This document shows, piece by piece, positions 22,824-34,600 of a DNA stretch of 64,000 bases (the stretch's first letter is position 1; each line of letters begins with the position of its first letter). The DNA is from Hyalella azteca (lineage: Eukaryota; Arthropoda; Malacostraca; Amphipoda; Hyalellidae): positions 1 to 64,000 of the forward strand of contig NW_025946088.1 of the NCBI RefSeq assembly GCF_000764305.2, in the 5' to 3' direction. The notes under the pieces are model-generated. The model did not search any database. It was not told where the DNA came from and saw nothing but the letters and a program-made list of their open reading frames with translations. The translations under genes and the position numbers were made by a program.

Positions 22824-22858
22824 TATATAAGGAAGCGGCTTGCGAGGACCCGTCAGTT
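22824..22858 (+). promoter_or_regulatory. Candidate arthropod core promoter (TATA + TCAGTT initiator)
   Basis: TATATAAG starts at 22824 and TCAGTT at 22853-22858, placing the initiator A (22855) 31 bp downstream of the first T of the TATA box. That is the canonical spacing, and TCAGTT is the preferred arthropod initiator. Directly downstream, from about 22874, a frame reads as a hydrophobic signal-peptide-like segment (IVSSLIVVIALQSFAA), but it begins at TTG rather than ATG and stops after about 25 codons. The motifs are seen; activity is inferred. Confidence 0.45.
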
Positions 22859-22873
22859 GAGCTGCTACAGTTG

Positions 22874-22948
22874 AAGTGTATTGTTTCCAGTCTTATAGTA
22901 GTCATCGCTTTGCAGAGCTTTGCTGCCTCAAGCTGTGCAGGCGCCTAA
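22874..22948 (+). pseudogene. Signal-peptide-like frame lacking an ATG, behind the candidate promoter
   Basis: The frame TTG-AAG-TGT... encodes K, C, then IVSSLIVVIALQSFAASSCAGA and a stop at 22946. Lysine followed by a 12-residue hydrophobic core and small residues is the layout of an arthropod secretory signal, as in short first exons of cuticle or peptide genes. An ATG would need one substitution at the TTG. No GT donor closes the exon in frame. I treat it as a dead or misread first exon; chance is possible. Confidence 0.25.
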
Positions 22949-24718
22949 ATCGCTCATTCCAGTGATACATAATCAGATCATCGTAGAAATAACCATCAAA
23001 CTCCGCCACACACTTCCTCGAAAATCTACGCGTTGCTTGTCTCAATTTGTCTTGGTACATCACATTACTTCTGCATGTAAGTGATACGGAGTGATGTTTT
23101 CGCGGAGTTCGAATGAGCACATGCTCGAATCAAAGATATTTGAAATTATGTCGCACGGATAGATATTTTTATATCAAAGACTAAATTTCTACATTTCTAT
23201 AGCTTGTTTTAATATTGATGTATTCGGCTGAGATATAGAGATCCCGCAGGATAATTTCTTCGCTTTTAAATTAGGAAAAACTTAATAAATTGTAACGAAG
23301 TATAATGAATTAGTAGACGGGGCTGATTTGTACGGAATTGTTCTCGTCGTCGTGTTACGCTTATTTTAATAACTATTCGAAAATGAAAAAAAGTCACCCT
23401 TTTCAGTTTGATTATAGCAATTCTACAGCTAGATTGGGTCAACGGCGTAGGTATTATCTGACATGAATAAACTGGCGTAGTTGTCAGGCCTTCATCCGCT
23501 CTTCTTCGTAACCTATAATTTTCATCTCTCTCAACATTCTAAACGTTCTGTTAGGAATAGAGTTATCGGTCAGCTGTGTAGGTACGTGTTATAATACCTT
23601 TTATATTTTTGTTATTTTTCTCCCTGTTGTGCCTCATAGAATTTTGGGATCATGTGGTCGTATAACAATTATTTTGCGATCAATTTCAGTGGTACATTTT
23701 AATGCGTTTAGCATCCTTCGATTATAGATTACATATAATTGATTTTTCATTGATATACAATAACGTGCATAGACATGAGATGGAAACATTGCGTCGCCTC
23801 ATGAAAGCTTAAAAAAACTTCCGAGTTCATATTAATGTTTTCTCCACATGTTTTGTTTCGGGTGCGATGAGGTCGCCCGTGTCTCTAAACGCAAAAACTA
23901 CTTTAATTAACAAATCCCTCGCAGTGCAGAATGTAGCGTCCAGTGGCAAAAACGCGCTGGGCATACGGAGCAAGTCGCGAGAAAGTTGACGCTCTCCTCT
24001 TACTTTTGCTTTTTTGCACGTTTACATTCGCTTTCGCTGCTCTGCACCTCACGTGTACGCAAGTTTTATGAGTTAACTTTGCTGGATTACGACCTACATT
24101 TGTGTGCCTTGTCGTCCTATCGTGTCATCAATAACTATAATGAATTGTAGGCATTATGAATAATGTGGTGTCACTAAAGCAGTGTCATGTCATTAATTAA
24201 AGTTTCGGCAATGAAAAGACTGCAACGCGTTCTTTAATTACCAAAATAATTAAATAATTACGCACGTAGTTTCAATAGATTTGGTTGTTAAACAATCTAA
24301 TTAATTTTATTTGATTAGATTGGTCAATTAATAATTACTGTGGCTTATATTTTCTCCGATTTTGTTTCCCATTTTGATTGTTTGTTAAGAGTTAAGACTG
24401 CTACCTGCGTCAAGGGTCTTAATTCAAAGCTAATCTCTCTAATTAGACTCCAGCGACGATTTCGCAAGTTGCATAACGGACGCGTCTTCTTGCTTGCTTT
24501 TTGTTTCGATGGTATTGATGGTATCTTACAATTAATCCAACGGGTTACAAGTAATCCAACGAAAAATTTATTTACTCGTGCACTCTCTTCGTTTTATTGT
24601 TTGTGGAAACAATTGATGCTGCGAACTTTAGAATCGTGTGACATATACATGTCCAACTTAGAACGTGAAAACGGTTGCCCTATTATGGGCGATATTGGCA
24701 ATCGCGGAACCAGCTTGA
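22949..24718. other. Spacer; nothing recognised
   Basis: A 127-codon open frame (24340-24723) occurs here but has no recognisable motif and an unremarkable composition, so I do not call it. Confidence 0.4.
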
Positions 24719-24824
24719 CCTAGACCTCGGTACTGCAACATGCTCGATGTCATGATCTCGACAACAATGAACCTAGACCTCGGTACTGCAACATGCTCGA
24801 TGTCATGATCTCGACAACAATGAA
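24719..24824. repeat. 53-bp tandem duplication
   Basis: Two identical copies of a unit starting CCTAGACCTCGGTACTGCAA at 24719 and 24772. Confidence 0.85.
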
Positions 24825-26187
24825 CCAGTTACCGAAAATATGCGAACGGCGCACCATGACTTCATATCTAACATGGCAAGATGCTGAGCGAAACATAGAA
24901 CCTACAATGACGATATTTTTGCCTGAAAATTTTTTTTCAAAGCACAAACTATTTAATTCGAGGTATGTGACACGTGTAGGTGTTTCAACGCTCCACGCAT
25001 GATTGATTTCTCAGTTCGAACGCTTGACGATTCATTTCGAAGTATTTCGTGTATATACACTCTCGCTTAATTGTGCGTCAAGCGAATAAAAACTAGGACA
25101 TCGGCTCCGAGGAAAATGGTGCAAAATTGAAATGTTTTTTAATACTTTCTTTTCATGACGAGGTGCTATACTCGCCACAATATTCACTTCTAAGCAACAA
25201 CAATAATTATTTATGATATCTAATTATACCACGCTAGGAACAATTCTGATTACTTATTTTAATTATAAATCTGAGAGCTCGCATTATGTGAGTGCTCAAT
25301 GCGATTAATACGCAAAATTTGTTGAATTGGCTGAGCAAAATTTGTTGAATTGGTTGATTCATTACGCGAACAATGCCGGCCACGGCAAAGTGCAACTGAA
25401 CAACAATAATAAACTCGACCGGCATGAGGAAGCGACGAGGTTTTGTGTTCTGGGGATTGTGTTCTCTGGCTAGAACGCACGAGAGCTCGTTGTGTTCATT
25501 TTGTGTGAAGTTGAAAATTTGATGTCAGAATCACTGGTATCAAACTATTTGCAAAATTTCTTAAATTTTCCAGAATATTATCAATATAAAATAAATTGTA
25601 GTATTTCTCTTGTACGATGACAATTTTCAAGATGAATCTGTTGTTTTATACGCATTACAGTGAATATTATTTTACACTAATGTATATTTTATTCATTGGG
25701 ATGCATGTTTCCATTCATTTACTAGATTGGTTGTGATGGTTTTATGTTACAATGATCGCCATGTTATATACTAGTGGGCCGTTTACAAAATTCTATGTAA
25801 ATTCCACTGCCTCGTAAACCAAGTCATTGAGTAGCCGTTTATTTGCTTGACAAACTTGAGCTGGTGTATCAGAAACTCTGGTGTTGACCTTAGGGCAGTT
25901 GGGGAGAACGCTGAGCTTACAGACATTTTTTTTGTAAACTTATTAACATATTTTCCTAACATTTACTCATTAAAGGAAACGTTTAGTCATAGCCCAAACG
26001 TCGTTAGTTATGATGTGGATTCGTCGCTAGATTTGATGTGGAAATTGTGTGGTGTTCGTAAATATTTAATAACATTTATTAACCCTGCATGACACCCTTG
26101 TACATACCCACGTTGTTTTGTTCTGGGAGATCTCGTGTTAAAAAGGCAGGAATGTTGAATAAAGAGCTCAAGATGACCCCTAAAAAA
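24825..26187. other. Spacer; nothing recognised
   Basis: Contains a small repeated CAAAATTTGTTGAATTGG(C/T)TGA motif near 25313-25355. No gene-like feature. Confidence 0.4.
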
Positions 26188-26261
26188 GATTATTAATGAG
26201 CGCATGATGTTTGTCCCGGCAGAACAGATTATTAATGAGCGCATGATGTTTGTCCCGACAG
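26188..26261. repeat. 39-bp tandem repeat carrying an acceptor-like TTTGTCCC(G)GCAG
   Basis: Units of GATTATTAATGAGCGCATGA plus TGTTTGTCCCGRCAGAACA start at 26188 and 26227. A third partial unit runs on past 26266. Each full unit contains a plausible acceptor splice site. Confidence 0.8.
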
Positions 26262-26291
26262 AACAGATTATTAATGAGCGCAGTCATGGAG
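26262..26291 (+). other. Candidate 30-nt micro-exon between acceptor and donor repeats
   Basis: The last acceptor-like CCCGACAG ends at 26261 and the first donor-like GAG|GTGAGT begins at 26292. Between them lie exactly 30 nt, open in phase 0 (NRLLMSAVME). Upstream acceptors and downstream donors are both multiplied in tandem arrays, the same arrangement seen around real ACSL exons here. The host gene is unknown and the peptide is too short to identify. Pure inference. Confidence 0.2.
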
Positions 26292-26388
26292 GTGAGTCTG
26301 CCTGTCATGGAGGTGAGTCTGCCTGTCATGGAGGTGAGTCTGCCTGTCATGGAAGTGAGTCTGCCTGTCATGGAGGTGAGTGGCCAGC
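26284..26388. repeat. 21-bp minisatellite carrying AG|GTGAGT
   Basis: Five units of TCATGGAGGTGAGTCTGCCT plus G, the fourth with AAGTGAGT. Each contains a consensus 5' splice site. Confidence 0.85.
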
Positions 26389-29157
26389 TTCCTGTTCTAC
26401 GTTCTTCTGGGTCATATAATTACCAGCGTTTAAATTGATTCAAATTTTAATCATTTCTTCGTTATAATGAAACCATCCGTATAGTTGTAGTCCTCTACAA
26501 ATGAGGCAGTAAAAATTTCATTTATACAAATTACCATTGAAACCGTACTACTGATTAATATGCGTGTTATTCGAAATCAAGACCAGTATGGCTGAAATTG
26601 TCAACACTTCCAACGGCTGGAATTACTAATTCAACTCGAATAATCGGTCTGGCCGACGGATACCCGCCCATTATTGTTGTATATTAATGTTTTAAATATT
26701 ATCAAATCCCTTGCCAATTACCCTAGCCAGGTTCAAACTCTGCTTTCACCGCGTAAGTTGATTTTGAACTGCTTTCGCTGGGGCGGTTCTGTTAGCCAAC
26801 ATAGCTGTTAATTTATATAAATGGGCTCATGCATGAACGCGTGCTAATGTTTAATGTTCTCTAGATGCCAAGGAAGATCTTTCTTGCCAGCGACCGAGCT
26901 CCAGCCACTCGAGTCCTCGCACCATATAGTTTATGAATACTTTTTTACAAATCTCAGTGCGATTTATAAGTAGTCATAATACATTTCATGGACCGCCTTG
27001 TATTAAGGTGAATTTTTTAGTAGGAGGACAACACTATAGACGGACTCGTTATAAAAGCATGCCTTATTTTGAACAAGACAGGTTCGGTTCTTTCTGACTT
27101 GGCAGAAATGAATCGCGCTTTTGATTAATTAGACTTGACATAACTCAATAGTTTATGTTTCGTTTTACTCGCTCGTATAAGTTTACGCACTGCCTCCATG
27201 TCAATTGTTCTGCTGCCACTTCTCGGCTGTTTTCGGCTAATTTCCGAAGGGTTTTATGTTTACCCAAATCAAGAAATTCATGTCGAAGCGATGCAGAGAG
27301 GTTGTTTTCGAGTACGATAGTAGGAACGTTGTTTATTTTTTTCCATACTTCGGCCCTGCGTCCGTAGCTATGTCAAGAGAATTAAAAGTCTTGTTCTCGA
27401 AGTACTTTCTAAATGTCAATCTTCACGCTTTGTTGGCAAAAAATAAAAAAAATCTGTTCTTCCATTATTCACAAAATCATGCTCCCTTCTCATATGCGAT
27501 CGTCCTTAGTTTATTATTATTGTTGTACACGATGTACATCTGCGTTACGTCTGGATGATTTCACGCAATCTTTATTCTAGGGTCGCAGAGCATAAGGGCA
27601 GGAGTTTTAGGACCGGACAGTTACTATTGCGCCCTCCTCATTCGGCTGTGCATACCTACTCACGCCGAGCAGTGTGATGTCCCTGTTTCTGACAGTTACT
27701 TTAAGCTGTTAGCTTCCACTTCCGCTACATCAGATCTGCGTATTTTAGAATCCATGTACGTACATTTTTGAATTCAACTGAGGGCCAGTTTGAATTCAAT
27801 TTTAGCCCCTATCCACTTGAGGTTGTGGAAAGATGTGTTTTGCAGTTTTTTATTATGTTTTGCCAATCATTTGTAATTTTGACTTTAATTCCGGTTCCTT
27901 GAATATCGATTATACTAGTTATAATTTTAGAACAATCGTTTGTACTCGTTTCTAAATTCTAGGTATCTGGACTCCGAACCGCTTTCTATTAAGATCTTAT
28001 GAACTTGTGTGTAATTTTCTTTGCTTTTAAATTTCTTATTACGGTACGATTGAGCATGTTTCATCCTTGCGGCTGCTACGTCTCCAATCGAAGTAAAAAC
28101 TTGGTAAATAAATCCATTGCTTGAACTGGATTTTTGTGACATTTCCTTGACTGTCGAATTCAAAATACATCATTTGAATTTTCTGTCGTCTTAGGTTATA
28201 AGTTTACGTGCAATTTGTGCATCATAAACTCGCGCCTATTTTGCTGGGCTGCAATAAACTAAATAAAATTACATGTGTGCGGATGATGTACGTATCATAA
28301 GTTGAGAAAACTCGCGCGGTTCCTTATTGTGGAAAACTTTTTAAATCAAAATTGGACGAAACAGTTGAACCTCTTGTGTGAATTAATGTATTGTTCTACC
28401 CAATATCCTTGAAGTTTGTGTTTTGAAATTGTCTACGTAAAGAATTAAACAAAATTCAAGTAATAAGCATATCGGAAGAAGTTGAATAATATGAATGGAA
28501 TTTCTGTACCGTCATTTTTGACGTTTTTTTTGACGTCATTTTTGACGTATTCCCATCGCCACCTGGCTGACACGAGTTCTTTTTTCATAGATTGGGGACG
28601 ATAACATTTTCTCGCTCATCGACGCTCGTTTTTAATTTGTTTGTCTTTCCCGTCAAAACTTTTACCATCGTAAACTTACATGTTTATCGCCGCTCATGTA
28701 TCACGTAGGATACTTAATTACGTGGTGCCACATTTTTGTGATCAGATATCGAAATATCAATTATCACAAGGTTAGATATCGAAATAAGACATCGTTACCA
28801 AACTCCTTGCACATTGACGAGCCAGGTCTTTACGTCGCTATTGATGTATCTGAGTTTACATGAGTTTACTTCAAAACTCTTCTCATTTTCATTGGATTGA
28901 TCAACTATAGTGAAGGCTTTATAATTTTTGGTAATGCACCAGCGCAGGCCCCTGCTATTAGGACTGAAATAAAAGAAAAGTTTCTTAGTTCGTTTCTGCT
29001 GAATGTTCAAGTTAATGCATTTTCTCTGCGTTGGAATCCTTAGTTATACTTTAGTTGTGTAGAGGTTTTCGTCGTCGTTTTTTTAGTCTATAGATTTTCT
29101 TTGTCGATAAAACTGCTTGATCATTTGACAATGCGAACTGGCTGGGAGAATTTTCAA
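26389..29157. other. Spacer; nothing recognised
   Basis: A run of TGACGT motifs including one palindromic TGACGTCA (28531-28538) lies at 28511-28546. Otherwise no gene-like or repeat feature. Confidence 0.4.
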
Positions 29158-29350
29158 GCTCCTGACTCGTGAGCAAGACAGCAGTCATGTGAACCACGTG
29201 AAGCTCCCAGTTGATTATACTCAATGGTCGGGGCAGAGGAGATACGAGGGCTGGCTCCTGACTCGTGAGTAAGACAGCAGTCATGTGAACCACGTGAAGC
29301 TCCCAGTTGATTATACTCAACGGTCGCAGCAGAGGAGATACGAGGGCTGG
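29158..29350. repeat. 96-bp tandem duplication with CACGTG
   Basis: Two copies start GCTCCTGACTCGTGAG at 29158 and 29254. Each has an AACCACGTGAAGC E-box. The right copy leads into a GC-rich stretch (29350-29400) with a TCAGTG initiator-like motif, unusual in this AT-rich region. Confidence 0.8.
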
Positions 29351-29795
29351 CGCGGGGACGCGAGGGTGACGGCAGCGAGGGGTAGTCAGTGCTAGCCGTA
29401 ACTATTTTGGTTCAGTTATTAAGATATCGTTGTGTCGTCGGTAACGCGGTGCTCTCTGTCGCTTCTATGCTACCGTTATGAAATCGTATTTTCTTTTCAG
29501 TTTGTGATTAAGCTCCTAAATGTCCGTCTTTGCTCAAACGCTTAATAAGAATAATTTAATAAAACTATATAATTTAGCTCCGCTGATGGCTACATCTCAG
29601 AATTATATTATTTCATAGGCTGCGAACTAAGATTTTATTACACGTGTGCAAACGAACCGACATTATACTCATATATGGATCCATTTCAAAACAGATGAAA
29701 ATACTTCGTGAATCTGTGAAATTGAGGCTCTTAATAAATTACACGCTACGTATGAATCAGCAGGAATCTTGATACTTCGTTCGCTCGTGATCATT

Positions 29796-29935
29796 ACGTG
29801 CAATAAAATTGATGAAATTAACTGTTTTATTATAATTTAATTGTTATGCACTTGATACTCGCCTCTAATTGAGGTCACGTGCAATAAAATTGATGAAAAT
29901 AACTTCTTTATTATAATTAAATTGGTATGCAGCCA
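29796..29935. repeat. 81-bp tandem duplication, AT-rich
   Basis: ACGTGCAATAAAATTGATGA recurs 81 bp apart (29796 and 29877) with divergence in the remainder. Confidence 0.65.
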
Positions 29936-30240
29936 ATATACTGTTAGCTAATTCTTATGTAGTAAGGAATGAGTCTGAAGTATTTCCTATACCGTCATGC
30001 ATGCCTGGGCAAGTTCTTTAATGAGTTTACAGTTACAGTTCAGTGAACTCAAAGTTATTACAGTTCAGTGAACGAGGGACTTTGGAGCAGCTTAGGTTTC
30101 AAGCTTCTTTGCTGTGATTAATCAGTATTTTTATCTACATGCTTTGATTGTGTATACAATGGGCATGGCTGCAGCATTCACCGATAGTTGTTAATTTTTG
30201 CCTGCATAGCAATGATCTGTTATTTACTGCATTTACATAT
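29936..30240. other. Short spacer; nothing recognised
   Basis: Only a doubled TTACAGTTCAGTGAAC motif at about 30033-30071. Confidence 0.4.
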
Positions 30241-30555
30241 ATCATCAAGGTACTCATGTCCATACATCATCAAGGCACTCATGTCCATACATCATCAAGG
30301 TACTCATGTCCATACATCATCAAGGTGTTCATGTCCATACATCATCAAGGTACTCATGGCCATATATCATCAAGGTGTTCGTGTCCATACATCATCAAGG
30401 TACTCATGGCCATACATCATCAAGGTACTCGTGTCCATACATCATCAAGGTACTCATGGCCATACATCATCAAGGTACTCGTGTCCATACATCATCAAGG
30501 TACTCATGGCCATACATCATCAAGGTACTCGTGTCCATACATCAAGGCACTCATT
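30241..30555. repeat. 25-bp minisatellite (ATCATCAAGGTACTCATG), array 2
   Basis: About 12.5 units with alternating GTCC/GGCC and GTACTC/GTGTTC variants. It is the same family as 20888-21010. The open frames through it are a by-product of the unit and are not called as genes. Confidence 0.9.
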
Positions 30556-31110
30556 AAAATGTTTAGGACTTGGTTGAAGATGCAAGTTTTAGTTACCTTA
30601 ACCACGTTCATTTCTGAGAGCTCAATAAGCTTAATATGACGAAAGTTTAATTTTAAATGTTGGGAAAAGCTTTTTCTTTGTATAAATAAATCAAACTTTC
30701 ATCACATGAAATAGCAGAAGAAATTATAATTTGTTTTCACATTTGAATAAACCAGATTTTCACTGAAATAAACGTGATTAATTACTACGAATTTATAATT
30801 TATAATTACGAGTGTTTGAACGTGCTATAAATATTTAGAGGTTATTGTGGAGACCCAAAATTGTCTTGATTGACAAAAAACTATTATTGTTATGAATTAA
30901 AAAAAATGATGAAAAATCAAAATCTTCTGGTGTCTGTGAGGAAATGTATACTTTTATTACCATGCTGGTTCTTCAGAGATTTTTTTTATATTTTGAGGAT
31001 CATGAGCTGAGATTTTCTCGGAGACGCTATAATTTCTCACTTTTTTTATATTCTACTTGTATAATATCTTTCTTCTGATATTAAAATATTAGTAAAATAT
31101 TATATTAATT
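30556..31110. other. Spacer; nothing recognised
   Basis: AT-rich, no exon-like frame. Confidence 0.4.
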
Positions 31111-31480
31111 AAGATAGTTACAAGAATTGCATCGAAGTTCAAGTAAAATATTATATTAACATAACATAACATAACATAGTGATGTCGGCGCTGCAGTGTA
31201 GGCCTGATGTGGCCTGTCGCCGATTCTTTTCCATTTCGTGCCTTGTTCATAGATCTAAACTCGTGTCATTTGACCGGATCTTTTCATGACTGGCGATAGT
31301 TTGAAGTAGCTACTAGACTTCCACCGGGTTCGATAAGATTAGTTAAGATAGTTACAAGAATTGCATAGAGGTTCAAGTAAAATATTATATTAGTTAAGAT
31401 ATTTACAAGAATTGCATAGAAGTTTAAATAAAATATTATATTAGTTAAGATAGTTACAAGAATTGCATAGAGGTTCAAGA
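31111..31480. repeat. About 50-60 bp tandem repeat leading into the first ACSL exon
   Basis: The unit AAGATAGTTACAAGAATTGC plus an AGGTTCAAGTAAAATATTA tail occurs four times (about 31112, 31336, 31398, 31447). The first and second copies are separated by the inserted element at 31155-31333. The array ends 16 bp before the ACSL start codon. Confidence 0.75.
31155..31333 (-). mobile_element. LINE/SINE-like 3' tail insertion with (ATGTT)n end
   Basis: Read on the minus strand, a GC-richer segment ends with a CGGCGACAGG...CGCCGACAT hairpin followed by TATGTTATGTTATGTT. A structured 3' end with a short tandem tail is typical of CR1/jockey-class LINEs and their SINEs. It splits the surrounding 50-60 bp tandem repeat, so it arrived after that repeat formed. 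The exact family is not identified. Confidence 0.4.
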
Positions 31481-31496
31481 ACGACAGTGAGACGGT

Positions 31497-31622
31497 ATGA
31501 GTACCCCAGCCGTAGCGCCCCCGCTCGAGGCGCCACAAGTTGTCCCCGAGTGTCCGGACAAGATTTGCTACCGGCCCGTCCGGCTGCCCTTCCCTCTGGA
31601 TAACCAGTCCGACGTTATCAAG
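31497..31622 (+). CDS. ACSL: ACSL first coding exon
   Basis: Open for 42 codons from ATG (an in-frame TGA precedes it at 31488) to the donor ATCAAG|GTGATA. It is GC-rich in an AT-rich setting. The end of the peptide ([10 protein letters not shown]) joins in phase 0 to the exon at 46725 ([10 protein letters not shown]), matching the layout of insect Acsl just before its IRVSR segment as I recall it. The ACSL N-terminus usually carries a membrane anchor; none is present here, so this may be an alternative first exon. Its donor and the following 71 bp are repeated three times. Identification rests on splice phase, composition and position. Confidence 0.55.
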
Positions 31623-34600
31623 GTGATAGCACCTACACCAATATAAATGAATGAGTCTTGTTGTCCAAATGATGGCACACTTTCTTACACAAGGTGATAG
31701 CACCTCTACCAATATAAATGAATGAGTCTTGTTGTCCAAATTATGGCACACTTTCTTACACAAGGTGATAGCACCTCTACCAATATAAATGAATGGGTAT
31801 TTTTGTCCAAATGATGGCACACTTTCTTATCCATATGACGAGCAGTGAGCAGACGTAGCACTAATACGCCTATGTAAATACCGGGCCAAACTGGGTCAAG
31901 GTAACCTACACATTAGCAAAATGTGCGTTGGTCAAAGCCTCAGTCATTTCTGTGATTGCTTCTATTAATTAAAATGTGTGCATTTACTACATTACATTCC
32001 CATTAACCAAAACATTGCTACATGTATCAACTAAAATGTGCGCATTTACTATATTAGATTCCCATTAACCAAAACATTGCTATTAACTAAAATGTGCGCA
32101 ATGTGTTGGATTATTAAATGTATCACCGTGATGCTAATAATTATTTGTGATCGGTGAACAAATTTTTTGGTTTACAATTTTTTTCTTTGTATTATGATGG
32201 CTGTTTTAGTTTGATGATAGAAACGTAATGAAGGTGCGAGCCATTGCGATGTGCAAGAAGATTATCCTTTACAATCCTCTACTCGATTTGGTGCGGCTTT
32301 CTGTACTTATGCTTTTTTTGTTGATATATATAACATATTTATAAAGATTTATTTATTGTGTTTTGAGGATATTATCTTACCAAAACGTGAGGATTAAGTA
32401 GGGAGTACAATAAGGCATAGTCTGTTGATTATAATATATCAAGCAGCAATGAACCACAGCAATCGTTCCTCGCAGTTTCCCCTGGAGTTCCTCACTGCAA
32501 TTCAATGGTTGCCAGTGTTTGCTTTCAAAAACAAAAATGTCGCAGGCGGAGAAATGTTGATGTTCATAATTTTTCTTCCTGGGTTTCATACTTTAGCCGA
32601 GCAAATTCATCTGCAGTTTATAAACCAAAGTTTCGGAATTGTCACGAGATTAAAGTAGTAGATTTTCGGTTGGTTTTGAGGCCCAGAGTGTTCACACACA
32701 AAGGGGTGAAACTAGATGTGCTTGCGTTTCGTAGAAGAAGGCAAATAACAATTTTATTTATTTTCAAATAACTTCAGAATTTACGATTTGGTGAGTGTCA
32801 TGCTTAAAATATAAGTCCATGTTGCGGATTTTATTTGGATATTTGCCGTGCATATTTTAATTAATATTGTTCATGCTCACTATGAAGAGAATTTTTGAAG
32901 TCGATTGAAGTCGAATTTTATGAATCGTTATATAAATGAAGCACTGAAGAGTTCAAACTTGTGCTTCCTGCTTTAATGAAGATAAATACGAATAAAACGT
33001 ATTAAAATTGATCGTGTAGTATCAGCGGAAATTCGCCCGCTGTAACTACTTTTAAAGTGAGACAATCGATTACAAAGTTCTTGAACGTTTACTGTCATAA
33101 AAAAGAGTGAAAACTATAAAGTAAATAAATACAACAAGTATTTGTTAAGCTGACACAGAGTGCTGTAAAGCTAAACAATTACAATAATTATTTGTCTAGC
33201 ATTAATTTCAGTTTTAGCTTAATCATTAACAAATACAAGTATTAATTTTACCTTTTTATTAGCCTCGCATTCGCATTATGCTGAGATGTGATGTCTATAC
33301 ACTTGATGGATCGACTGAGTTAACATGATCTGTCATGCATTAGTGTGTGTGTGCTACTGCAGCCGAGAATGTTTCGCTCCACAAACTGACGCAATTTTCC
33401 TGTGACCGCGTCTGTAATCGCACATCAATTTTGTATTTTTATCCTAATGGCGTGGAGTTGTAGCGTTTGAGTGTCAACGAGGGTTAAGTTGAAATTTTCT
33501 GCCGGTATGAAAAAATACGGTGACGCCCGTACGATGCCGTGGCATACAATCGACTGCTAAATCCAAGTCAGATCGACTTTTTCCGCTGTTTCTTCGAACA
33601 GTGCGCACGTGTGACATTCAAATAGCAACACGACGAAAATATCCTAGACATCTACGCTTAATGAAGTACATTTATTAGCATATTTGCCCAATTACTTTTT
33701 GGAGCTGTTATCTCTCGATTGCCATTAAGTGAACCGTATTAGCGCTTACGATTTTTTGGAGACTCGCCTTATTAATTCGGTGACTCACCGGCCACTATTA
33801 CCTTATTTTTAAACTTATCCTCCTCGAACTTTGAAGTAATTCGGACTAATTTCTGACAATAAAGCTCATATGGGAAAAAAAAATTTCATCTCAACAAGGA
33901 GCGTTACTCATACATTTATGCTGCTTCAACTGCTAACTGCCGAGTGCCAACTCTGTACCTTATCCGGCCACCTTCAGAGTGCCAACATTTCACTGCCAGC
34001 GGTCGCCTTTGGCATGCAACTCTTGCAGCGATCGTGCGTAAGGCATCCGGCCGTGCGTGCAACGACAACGAGAGTGAAGTTCATATGCTTCCGCAGCGCT
34101 TCAAGCGAGCCTCCGGCAAATGTGACCCATTCATCAGTAGTGCAGGGAAAATGTCTCTCTGAGCTAAGTACTTGATATCTTCCACTTGAGTGATCATATT
34201 TCTTACTAATCATGTACTGACTAATGTTTCTCATTCATAGACAGTGTGGGAAATAGAAGCTCCAAGCTAAGTGGTTGCCCCGTGCCAGGCTCTCTGCTGT
34301 TTATGGTTTTTGTTGAAGCAGCGGCAGCTTAGACTGTCAGTGCGGCACTTGAGTTTATTTGAACGCCAGGGTATAGACATGAGGCGCGTTCACGTATTTG
34401 AACGCCAGGGTATAGACATGAAGTGCGTTCACGTATTTGAACGCCAGGGTATAGACATGAGGCGCGTTCACGTATTTGAACGCCAGGGTATAGACACATA
34501 GTTAGAAAAAACGGTGAAAAAACGGTCCCACTGACATACTAGTGGCTGGTCGCCCCTTGAAAATGAACTGTTTCGCTGTTTTTATCAGATGTTTTACGGA

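Noticed and set aside
24340..24723. 127-codon open frame as a gene
   Set aside because: No motif, no splice or promoter signals, and composition like the surrounding spacer.
26731..26745. tRNA B-box-like GGTTCAAACTC
   Set aside because: No A box at proper distance and no cloverleaf arms around it.
30148..30639. Frames of 83-163 codons through a 25-bp repeat
   Set aside because: 25-bp periodicity cycles all frames. The peptide is just the translated minisatellite.
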